DNA of 64,000 bases from Puccinia triticina (lineage: Eukaryota > Basidiomycota > Pucciniomycetes > Pucciniales > Pucciniaceae): positions 8,051,501 to 8,115,500 of the forward strand of contig NC_070560.1 of the NCBI RefSeq assembly GCF_026914185.1, written 5' to 3'. Shown piece by piece: positions 35,234 through 45,317 of this stretch (position 1 is its first letter; the number at the start of each line of letters is the position of its first letter). A program made the position numbers and the translations under genes. The notes beneath the pieces are model-generated. The model was not told the DNA's origin and did not search any database. It saw nothing but the letters and a program-made list of their open reading frames with translations.

Positions 35234-36024
35234 AGGGCCCCTCTTATGTAATTAACGCTGTAGCCAATACTCTCGAATGCTTGGGAGATATACGGCAGAG
35301 ACCGATTGACATGCTCTACTCCCCAGGACATCAGTGGGAGATCATGATTGTATATCATGATGTACGCGAGACTTCATGAAAGAGCCTTCATTGCCTTCGA
35401 TCTGCCTAGTTTTTGATTTCTGGGCATCTCATTACTTCCAGCCGTCAATTCCGAGGTTTGTGTGAGGCAGATTGTACCGAGACAAGCCATCTTTTCTCGC
35501 CCGGTTCAGCCGGTTCGTTGCAGGGCCCGAGTAGGGCGATGGCTGGAAGTTGTCAGACTGGCCACCACTCACCGCAAATGGTAATGTTCAGCCTCCCCCG
35601 TTACCTCATTTGTCGGACTCTTGGATGTGGTCATGAATCTCCTTCGCCCCTTGTTCTGTTCGTTGTTCGCCAGTCTGACATAGCCCTACCCATGTTCCTT
35701 ATCCGACCCAGCCGCTTGTCCGTCTGCAGAGAGCACTGTGTACCCGGCCTCACGTTGCTCCCTTGATCTGATCAGTGTTGCCTCAAGTTACCCGGCCAGC
35801 TCATCTCCGGCACAGACAGGAGAATAGCCGAAACACACTCCCAGCTCCAACCCTGCCGTCAAGCTGTGCGCCATCATCCGCAATCTTCAATATTCGGCCA
35901 CAACGCCCCCAGACACTCATCGTCTCAGTTCTTCACCTCTAACCGCCGCTCCCAGAGCTACTTTTATTCTGGGCTCAGCGTCGTTATCTTCAGATTTCAT
36001 CGTTTACGCCAGTCCATCCGCACC
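35234..36024. other. Upstream region of the GT43-like gene
   Basis: No supported gene. The frame of the downstream first exon is open back to 35866, but there is no ATG before 36025. Promoter and leader of the glycosyltransferase are expected here. Confidence 0.4.
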
Positions 36025-37759
36025 ATGCTCAGTCGTGCTGAGTGTGACTCGAAAGACAGGCCTTACACCCTCCTCCAGAATCCAAACTTGATCAACGAGC
36101 AATCAATACATCAGAACTCATTTTGTCTTTTGACCCGCATAAAATCACTGTTTAGGACCCGGTTCTTGTTGATTCAGGTAGTTCCTATTCTCTGCTTAGT
36201 GCTCACTATCATCAGGTTCTATCGTGAGTTATGTTTTTGATGAGCTATCTTTAAATTCCAATCAATCAGCTTACACTTTCCCCTTAAGCCTTGTCGAACC
36301 ATCTGCCGCGTCAAGGTAAAGCTTACAGCCTGAGCTTTTCCATCGACTCCATCACCCCCGCCGGTACCGCAGCCGTCTCGCCTTCGCAGCCACCGCCCAC
36401 CCCTTCCTCACCACCACCACAGTCGCCAGTTTTTCCTCCGGCTGATACCAAAGCCGTCTCCCGTCCGGCAGTTCCTCGTCCAGTCGTACCACATCCTCTT
36501 AGACCTCTTCCCCCTCCCCCTCCAACCTCAGCCGCCCTCTGCGCTCGCTGCGGCTGTTCCTCAGATAATAGAATCCGACGCGAATTCAATCCGCCCGATG
36601 AATTGGTTCTCCAGCGCTCTCCAAATGTAACTATCTCTATCGACTCAAAAGATCAATCGTCAACGATCGTCACACAAATCTGGGTGAGTCGTGTTTGATA
36701 TTGGCATGAATCGATGACAAATTCTGACCAGCAGTCTTGCCTTGCGCGCACCCACTGTTCCCAACAAGCTTAGTCATCAATTCGAGATATCTACTGTCAG
36801 CACCCACTCTTGGCATCTGAAGCTGCCCTCACATTGCTTGACCGCAGTGCACCCGATTCGTCCTTCGTGCCGGCGACGATCAGCGTCCGGGCAAATACCC
36901 TTCAAGTCGGACTTCCGACCGAGTACATCTTCACCAAGACAAGTGCTCTCGGCAGGACCGGTGGTCTGAGGCCTGACTACTTCCGGCGCCATGCGAAGGC
37001 GATACGTGACCATCAGGCTACGGTAGCCAGGAGAGGTGGAAGGTACCTCGAGGAAACGGAGAAGAAGTGGGGTACCGGCAGACGACAGTTGGTCTGGATT
37101 GTGATCGAGGACGGAGAGAGTATTGCTGCGGACATCCAGCAGGTACTTTCTCAAAGCGGGCTGGCGTTTATTTATTTCGCTTATGGACCCACCCGGCATC
37201 ATGGGAATGCACAACAGAATTCCGCATACGCGCTGATCCATCGTCTGTCGCGAACAATCCTAGGTCACGGACCGATCATGTCAATTGATGACGATGGCAA
37301 AGTGTTGAGCGAAGTGTTTGACATCGCCTGGCGTGTCCACACCTTCGGGGTATGGCCGATGGGGAACCTCGGGCCGACCGGCTGGGAGGGTCCAGTTTAT
37401 GATCCCGTCACCCTAGAATTTCTCACTTGGCGGCAGGCCCCTGAAGACGACAGACCATTCCCACTAGACAATGGAGCATTTGTCTTCTCGAGCGAGGTCT
37501 TTGGTAGTAACTTTCGTCTGGTCGGTCCCAGATATTGGCCGACCGATTACCCAGGGGGAGAGAGTGAATTTGTTTCGCAGATCATATCAAAACAGGAATT
37601 AGTAGAGCCTCTGTGTTATAACTGGTGTGTTTTTCTGAAAGTTTTGCCGTCACGTTGGCCGTGCTGACTCAAATTTTGGTTTTCAGTCAAGTTGCTTGGC
37701 ATAATCAAAGATTACCAGAAGATTGTATTAAGCATCTTCCTTCATGCCAAGAGCTATGA
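36025..37759 (+). CDS. Type II membrane glycosyltransferase, GT43 (beta-glucuronosyltransferase) like
   Basis: Likely Golgi glycosyltransferase transferring a sugar from a UDP-sugar. Four exons (36025-36223, 36289-36683, 36774-37624, 37687-37759) give 505 aa. One membrane anchor lies at about residues 47-65, then a Ser/Pro-rich stem with runs of PPPPP and a CARCGC motif. The catalytic part shows the order expected of GT43: SIDDDGKV with the metal-binding DDD (370-372), FGVWPMGNLGPTGWEGP (compare VWPVGLVGG..EGP in animal enzymes), GGESEFVSQ with a candidate base Glu461, LVEPLCYNC, and AWHN near the C-terminus. The ATG at 36025 has a CACC context and begins the anchor. Differences from animal enzymes are no Asn after DDD and a shifted Arg in the C-terminal H-x-R motif. 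Donor and acceptor are unknown; assignment is by motif order, not by search. Confidence 0.75.
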
Positions 37760-38353
37760 GCGCCACAATTCAGTCACTCGTCGTGGTTGCTTCGACTTTC
37801 TAGATTTATCTTCCCTATCTTCAAGGAAATGTACGGGATTCTATCTGCTTACTTTATATTTGCTGAATTTTCACAACAGACAGACAAGACGGGCTTCCTC
37901 TTTGCTTGTATTTCTACAACTTGTTTTGCATCTGGAATTGTGAAAGTTTGATTTTTTTTTTTTGAAACTGTAAATGTCTTTTCAAGAGTCATCTCTGTCC
38001 AGACATAAGCAAGTGATCTGGGGCGGCAAAGGTTATTCGGCAGCGGAAAAGAAAGCTGCTTTGCAATTCGTCCAAACTATGAATTAAATGGGTGGCCTGA
38101 GAGATGGGCGCTGGGCAACTGCCAATGGGACAATACAGAATGAGGACTTGGGTAATTTTTTACGCAAGCCAGTACAAGTAATTGTTCCAATATTTCAAAA
38201 AATAATAATAAGGAATTTGAAAAAAAAAGAGTAGATACATAGGAATAGGCTGAAATAGGAGATACATTAAACAAGATCATGGGGGAAGTATGTGTCATCA
38301 AATAGTGGTTTAGATGGGGGATGGTTGCCGAGAGAATGTCCACGATGGATGTC
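37760..38353. other. Convergent 3' region between two genes
   Basis: Contains the 3' flanks of the glycosyltransferase (+) and the secreted protein (-). AT-rich; no additional gene seen. Confidence 0.5.
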
Positions 38354-39226
38354 CTATGAAGCCTTTGAGAGCAGCATCGCAACCTGTTGTGGATCCGCGT
38401 TTTTGGCGGCGGCGGCGGGGTCGTGGGTGTCCTGATCACAAGCAATTCAAAGAAGAGTCAGGCACTTTGTGCAATTGAGAAAATCCGACGAAAAGCTTAC
38501 TTTGGAGTCCGAGCAAGCCTTCAACATGCTCCGTGCGGCCTTCTCCAATGAAGCAATGGAGCTGCAAAAGAACAGTCACGATAGGATTCAGGAAACTTCA
38601 GCCAAACTATTCTCGCGATGGGGTTTGATGCCCACAATCATTGATCACTTACACTTCTTTTGGTTGAACTCGGCTTTGCGGACTGACCAAGGTCACCTTG
38701 CAATCGCCGGCAGATGCGGTGGAGACGCTTTTTTCAGACAATTGTCGAGCAGCACTGGTGTTTTTCGGGTCAGCTGGTGATTAGAGAATGAAGCAGGCTC
38801 TATTTGGCAGCCGGGAACACACCTGAGACACTCCGAGGTCGAGAAAGTATGGGAGTCGCCGGTGTTGCTCTTGCACGTAACTTTGTCGTCACCGTCTCTG
38901 CGGAAGAGTTGCTCAGCATCGAGGGAGATGGCCCGCCGGCTGATGCTGGTTTTGGTGTCGGTGGCCTTAGCGAAGAGCATGTTGTTGAACCCCGCACCCA
39001 AAAGACTGTAGGCATAGCAGCCGCCCCACATGTTCGCCCACGGGTTGAGCCAGCTCATACTCAACCCATAGCCCATGCTGGCGTAGTAGTAGTAGCTGCT
39101 GGCCATGCCATACCCGCCGAGCCATTTCGAGTCTACTTCATGTTCTTTGCCAGCAGAGACGTCTTCGGCAAAAGAAACACCGACAAAGGCGGAAAGAAGG
39201 GTGATCAGATACATCAGGGAGACCAT
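38354..39226 (-). CDS. Small secreted Tyr-rich protein, candidate effector
   Basis: Four exons (39226-38823, 38754-38653, 38561-38501, 38431-38354) give 214 aa with all phases consistent. Residues 1 to about 20 form a clear signal peptide (MVSLMYLITLLSAFVGVSFA). A short acidic segment is followed by a Gly/Tyr/Trp-rich region (KWLGGYGMASSYYYYASMGY, MSWLNPWANMWGGCYAY) and a basic RR pair. A C-terminal domain carries spaced cysteines (VTCKS, SECLS, GDCKV, KACSDSK). I do not recognise a named family. Signal peptide, small size and Cys spacing fit the secreted effector candidates common in plant-pathogenic fungi, but wall or surface function is equally possible. Reading through without splicing the first intron would give an alternative 177-residue product ending at 38693. 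Confidence 0.75.
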
Positions 39227-40267
39227 CTTGGAATGTCTGAGGTTGGATTTGATGATTATTGAACTAGTAGCGAGTTTTTCTGGGGTCGTGATTGGTAGGT
39301 CGTGAGAAGGCAGCTGTGATTGGATGCTGAGTGGGATGGTGACTTTCGACTGGATGTCGGAGCCCTTTTATATTCCTCAAGGAGCTGCCATTTTGCGGAT
39401 GCAAAGGACGGTTAGTCACCGGGTCTGTTCATAGAAAATCCCGCGTGTCGGTGTGCTCACAGTGACTTTAACACCAGCATTCATCTTTCCAAATCGTTCT
39501 ACCACACGTTTCCACCGTCTCCGGGAAACCATTGGTAAGATCGCATTCAGAGTAGATGTGTGTATGTACATGGTGGGAAGAATGCGCGATGCTCAAACAC
39601 CAACAGTTTCATATGCACTTTCTTCACACTAGGCATAGCATCCGAGGTTGCCGCCTCGTGGCATTCCGATTCATCTTAAATTGAAGCCAGAAGCAGTGGG
39701 AAGAAGCCCCCACGTTTCCTTGGCTTATGTCTGTTTGCTTCGTTGGCTCTGCTCCGATGAATTAAGCACTCCCCACATGGATGCAAAAAGTATGTGGAGC
39801 ATGATGTAAAAAGTAGTAAAGAGCAGGTATTGCATTCGCTTGGCCAGGTATTGCATTCGCTTGGCTCTTGCTAGATTTGCAATGGGTATGTGGCAAATAA
39901 GATGCAGGCACAAATAAGAAAAAAAAATGATGAAAACAGAGAAGCAGGGAGAGTGCAAGTCGGGTTTTGACCATGACAAGAGAGAAAGTGAGAAAAGAGG
40001 GACACGACCAAACAAAGAGAACAAATCAGAAACTTCAAACCAGGACGATAGAAGAATCGAATAGCAGGAAAATGATGTCTGGCTACTTCTTCAATCACCC
40101 TTGATTTACTTCCATGAAACCACTTACCGAGCGCGCCCCAAGAGAATCTGCGCTCATTGCTTATTTACAATTCTATGTGGAATCCGAGGACTGCCAATCT
40201 ACAGGATATTTGTTTTCTGATGAGAAGAAAAAAAAAGGAAAAGTCTCCGTCGCATGTAGTTAATCGA
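39227..40267. other. Intergenic; no gene seen
   Basis: Upstream of the secreted-protein gene (-) and downstream of the lectin gene (-). A small tandem duplication of GGTATTGCATTCGCTTGGC occurs near 39825-39865. No coding support. Confidence 0.5.
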
Positions 40268-42926
40268 TCAAATCATCTTTTTACTACGTTGTCTGAAGCC
40301 GAAAGTGTCCATCGTCATTGACAGGGCGCTGTTACTGTGACCAGGCGCATTGGTATTCAAGAAGTAGCTGCCTTCGTCGCTCCCGAAATGGTTGGATTTC
40401 CGGGACTTGATTATCTTTTGGATGACCTTGAAAGCTCCAAAAAGCACGATGATCGTTCCCAAAGACCAACCCAAGAACTGCAGCATCGTCATTTTATCCT
40501 TCTTGTGGTGATTGGAGGCTCGGTCTTGCTGGAAGTGATCGGTGAACGATGGTGGTGGATGATCAGCCGATGATGGCGATCCTGTAATCTCATCGTGCTG
40601 GTGTTCGAGGGGCTTGAAATGGTGATCTTCCCGGTAAGTCGGGGGTGGCGGATTGAGAATCAAATGTCTCAATTCTTCGATCTGTTCCGATAAGAACATC
40701 TCATGTCTGTTGGATTGCTCTTCCAAATCGAATATTTTTTGTAATAGTTCGGTTTTCTTATTGCATGATCATCATTCCAAATAAGTCCCCAAGGCGTTGG
40801 GAGACATCGTAGGAAGTTCGTTAACTGAGGTTCAAGACAGGAGATAAAAAAAAATTGAACAAATCCATCCAATGGGTAGAAAATTGACAAACCTCTGAGC
40901 CTCCAGGTCCCCCCGGAGCCGCAACCTTCTCGATTTTGTGAAGAATGGTATCCAGCTTGGTATTGATAGCTTCAAGTTGTTTATCTACACCATTATTCCC
41001 GCTTGAAGCACTTTCGGCTGCCTGTCCGTTCGCATTGTTGAGCTGGGAAGGTCGGCTTCCTAGACTATCTAACTTTTGTGACATTTGTTTGATCGTTTGG
41101 GCCCAATCCCTTTGCGAGTTCAACGCTTCAAATGCCAACTGACAAGCGAAAGGTCAAAAGGTCAGTAATGGTTTAAAACCCCACTGGAAATCCTGGGGGA
41201 AGACTCACGTTGGTTGGCTAATCATCACGCAAAAAATGTATGCGTATTACAGCATTTTCGAGCAGCAATCCAAACGAGTTTTTAGCACTAGGTGGATACA
41301 ACGTTCAAGCGAATGGAGAGATCTACTGACGTCTCTGGTTTTTCCTGTACCTTCCAATTTGACGTCATCAGCAGCAACGTGTTCCTCCTTATAATGCTCT
41401 ACGACTTCTTCCTCTGATTTGGCTTTTCCCTTGATCTCTTTGACTTCTATAGCATATATATCAACGTTATCTGCCTCGTCACTGGGACTCGCCAAGCCAG
41501 TCAGCCCCATGTGATATCCCTTGGGCAGTTTCACATCTTTCGCAGAGAAGCACTCTCGTTTGTAGTGCCGGCTCTCTCCAGATAGAGTGTTATGGGGGGA
41601 AATATCCAACGAAACCTAGAAAGATATCGGATACAACTTAGATTTTTAGACTGAGGCATAGAATCTAACATCATGCATCGAATTGCTCACCGTGAGTTGG
41701 TGACCAACATAAGTAACCTTCATCCACACAACACCAGCTGCATTGCGGAGTGCAACTTGGCAATCACCAATGGTGTGGTTCTACAAAGAAGGGCAATAGG
41801 TGGTCAGAACGTAGTTTCTTTGTGGATTTTTTTTTTTTTTCATTTTGATAGGAGAACAGACCAGGTAGGCAGCTTCTTCATCTTCATCCAAATCACTGCG
41901 CTTGCGATCTTCGAGCCACTTGGTATGTCCTCTCCCATCATCCATCACTCCGCTGACGACAGACCACTCCTCCGCACCGATCCCACTCTCTTCTGGTCCC
42001 CAATGTTTTCGATCGGACCGTCTCGTCAACGGTGAAGAGGGCTGGTTGTCGATCACGACTGCTAATCCATTGAAATTCGTCGGGCCACCAAAAAATGAGA
42101 CTGCATCATCCAATGGGTCTGGGAATTGATCTACAGTCAATGGAGGGCGTGGGACAACGTGTTTTTTGGGATCCGATGATGCAACGACAGGTGTAGGGTT
42201 AGACGCCTTGTTTTTTTCACCGAAAATAAAAAATTAAATTGTGAGTAACTGGTCGTTTTCAAGTCAAAATGTGAAGAAGGAAAATGGGGCGCACCTTTGT
42301 GTACCAAAACGCAATACCTCTTCCACCTTTACCGGTGATCTCGTCATCGTCATCAGAGACGTGTGTCTCATTGTGATGTCCGTGGTGGATATCACTGTAA
42401 CTACCATGAATTCGGAATGCGATCTCTGCATATTGTACAGTGAACAGGTCAGTAAACAAGCGATAAAAAGATGACTCTTCCAAAAAATATTGACCAAAAG
42501 AAAAACAGCAATAACTTACCAACCGACCACTGGTCGAATGGGATGGGATGTTCTGTAAACATCGCCCCGTATGTTAATGGGAAAGGAGTAAGCAGTCGAA
42601 CAAAATCTTTTGCTGAAGGAATTCGATGGCTGGAAGAAAAAGAAATAAATTCAAGAACTTGATCAGATATTTTTGCCAATGTGTACAGTTTCTCGGGTGA
42701 TGTGAGGAGAAACTAACGCAGATCCCGAGAAGTCCCAGTGAGGCACGTGAAGGTCTTCAGGTACTGGGCCTCTGAAAGAGATATCATCTCTTCGATGCGC
42801 ATCGGCAGATGCTCGGACGGTGTTGATGAGGGTGGTGGTGCTGAGGAGTGAGAGCAGGCCGAGCTTGAGGACCAAGTTCCTAGCCAGCCGCTTTGTTCTC
42901 GTTCTTCCTGGTTTGGGTGCGTCCAT
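40268..42926 (-). CDS. L-type lectin cargo receptor (ERGIC-53/Emp47 like)
   Basis: Membrane lectin that binds high-mannose glycoproteins and cycles between ER and Golgi. Nine exons (42926-42718, 42629-42520, 42425-42295, 42206-41862, 41780-41691, 41615-41331, 41217-41209, 41138-40893, 40756-40268) give 637 aa. There is an N-terminal signal or anchor, then the lectin fold: HVPHWDFSGSA, IPFDQWSVEIAFRIHG, GGRGIAFWYTK, FFGGPTNFNGLAVVIDN, IGDCQVALRNAAGVVWMKVTY, HMGLTGLAS. A Lys/Glu linker, a coiled coil (IKQMSQKLDSL; LDTILHKIEKV; LQKIFDLEEQ), one membrane span (FLGWSLGTIIVLFGAF) and the tail KKMI, a KKxx COPI retrieval signal, follow. Acidic insertions (VSDDDDEITGK; DLDEDEE) enlarge the lectin domain. 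Exon 7 is only 9 nt. The splice into exon 9 is the least certain; an alternative acceptor lies about 75 nt upstream. Confidence 0.88.
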
Positions 42927-43204
42927 CGTCAAGAATGAAGACTGGAGTTGAGCGGATTTTTGTGGTGGCTCTGGCTCTGGCTCTGGCTTTTCTAATGGGA
43001 GATGTGCCCGGGGCCCCGGGCCGAAGGCATGTCGACACGTCAACTCAACATTGGGCAGACCATGTCGACGTCGGCCAGATCGGTCGCTGCCATGCCACAA
43101 CATGTAACATATTTACATACAGATCACAACACCGGTTTCAAATGTACATAATCCTTGAGCCTGCTTCACCGGAGTGGACCCTACACTTCTATGACTAGTC
43201 TTTA

Positions 43205-44021
43205 CAGGACCCTGGCAACCCCCTATAAATGGGAGGCATGAAAATTATTTGGCAAAATCACAAAATGGTACACATGAAAATGGTATGAATGCCTTTTTTT
43301 GCCATTAAGGGTAGGCACCTCAAATGTATGAGATTTTCCTCAGGGAAGGGAGGGTAGTAATGAAAAATGTATGAGACCAGCTGGGAGCCACCAAGCGCTC
43401 CCTCTCGACCCCCCCCCCCTTGGCAGCACCTATCAGGATGGTCAAAAAATGTATGAGACCAGCCGGGAGTCACCAAGTGCTCCCTCTCAACCCCCCCCCC
43501 CCCCCCCTCGGCAGGACCTGTCAGGATGGTCAACAGTCAAATTTGTTCATTGGTGCCAATTTAGCGCAAAGTGGGCGCCCAGCCATTTGTTGATGACATT
43601 TCCGGTTGATGAATTTTTTTTATCTTGCCATGTCTCAACCTTCATTCTTGGAACACTGGGAAAAAGAGTTCTTGCATATGAAAGCTTTTGCAAAGAAAAA
43701 AAATAAAGCTTGATTGAATTTTCAGTTGATTGTATTCATTCAACATTAGTACAGTAATTCAAGACATTTTCTTTCTTATTTTGTTGTTTTTTCATGTGCA
43801 CTGGCGCCCTTGAAGCTAGAAAAAATGGATAGCTTCAAAAAACAGGCTTGCACCCCCTCCCGCGGAAAAAAAAATGGTAGGCATGAAATATGTATGAAAA
43901 TTTTTGAAATCCTCTGAGGGTACACATGAAACGTGTATGAATGGGCTGTGAAAATGTATGAATTTTGGAAAAATTGGGGATTTTACATGCCACCCATTTA
44001 TAGGGGGTTGCCAGGGTCCTG
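43205..44021. mobile_element. TIR transposon (CAGGACCCTGG family), intact copy 2
   Basis: It begins CAGGACCCTGGCAACCCCCT and ends with the inverse AGGGGGTTGCCAGGGTCCTG. TCTTTA flanks both ends (43199-43204, 44022-44027), an exact 6-bp target duplication. It is 817 bp, with no coding capacity. The interior (about 43500-43860) is nearly identical, inverted, to 9500-9880. Long C runs (about 43410-43418, 43492-43507) are internal. Confidence 0.88.
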
Positions 44022-44055
44022 TCTTTACTCGAGCTTAACAAAGCCTCTCCAAGGA

Positions 44056-44840
44056 TGTCAGGTTTATACTACTTATGGCGGTATCCGTAGTGTTATAACC
44101 ATAGACTGTAGTCGTACAAAGAGCTATTCTCAGTATGGGGTTCCTTAAATGCGGCTCGGAGCGACTCAACAAGGCTGACGCGGCTTCCTGCAGTCTTAAG
44201 ACCAGGGCAATCCAACTACGAGACGCTGAGATCTCGGTGGGTAGTATGGGTAATAACAGGAAGAGTAACACACCTAAGTAACTGGAATAGTCGGAACGGT
44301 TGTGAGATGGGCGTTATGGGTTGTGATTGAGGAGGCGTAACGAAGTAAGGTACAATTCAGACAAGCTGGTTATAGCTATAAGAAGCTGAGGCAGTGAAGC
44401 TAAGGTATTTCCGACTAGAGGTCGATGAATGCTTAGTTTGACTGCTGTAGGTGATTCGAGAGCATAACCTTGCTAGACTGGATAAAAAATGTACTGAGAG
44501 AAGAAGAAGAGGAGCGGTGCCTTGTCGCTTGCTCTTCCTTTTATACTTTCTGGTAGACTGTTTGACTTGTGGGTGGTGGATACTTCCCTAAAGCTTTGTT
44601 ACCTTTATTCTGCGTAAGCTTCCCTTTGTTTACCTCATTTCTACTCTATTCTGTTATCCGTACCCTTTCATTCATAATACACTTATTTTATGCAACTTGT
44701 GTCTCTTGTGCCCGCGCCTTCGTTGCTCTAATTCATAATGCCTTTATTTCATGCATTATGCTGTTGCTGCGCCTGTATTCGCTCTGCTTTATATTACTAT
44801 ATATAATCCTTCACACTATCACACTATCCGCTCCCTGACA
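44056..44840. mobile_element. Solo LTR (TGTCAGG...CCTGACA), 5-bp duplication
   Basis: The 785-bp segment begins TGTCAGGTTTATACTACTT and ends CTCCCTGACA. AAGGA occurs on both sides (44051-44055 and 44841-44845), an exact 5-bp target duplication as made by LTR-retrotransposon integrases. No internal retrotransposon genes are present. Removing the insert rejoins a GC-rich hairpin (AAAGCCTCTCC...GGAGAGGCTT) of the short dispersed type seen elsewhere in the window. Confidence 0.8.
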
Positions 44841-45317
44841 AAGGAGGCACGAAGCGTCTCCAAAGGAGAGGCTTACCTCTAAAGTCACACCACTGGCCCT
44901 ACAGACTCAAGAATTTCTGGCAAAAAAACACATATTTTCTTTTCAAAATGTTTTTAAAAATGTAGTTTTCAGTTTAAAAAAAATCTGAGTAGACAGACTT
45001 GTAGCCTGCAATCTCAGCTTCCATTTCACAGTTTTTTACCTAGCTGACACACATAATTACTAGCCCACTCCACCCACTGTGAAGTGGTTCTGGAGAGGTG
45101 ATCCAGTGGTTTTTGAGCTCAAAATTTGAAACTTCCTGAGCCCGCGCGGGCTCAAAGGGGGGGATTGGGTACAGAAATCCACCATGTAACAACATTTACA
45201 GGACATTTCTTACAAGGGAGAATGGATACAGGGGATTTTGAAGTGGGGGAAAATAAGCTAAGAAGCTGGTGATTGTAATGGTGCCAAAGGCAAGGAGAGA
45301 ATTGGAAGTCTAGAGGG
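44841..45317. other. Intergenic; remnant of GC-rich hairpin element then plain DNA
   Basis: 44845-44885 is the right half of the split hairpin. The rest shows no gene. Confidence 0.45.
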
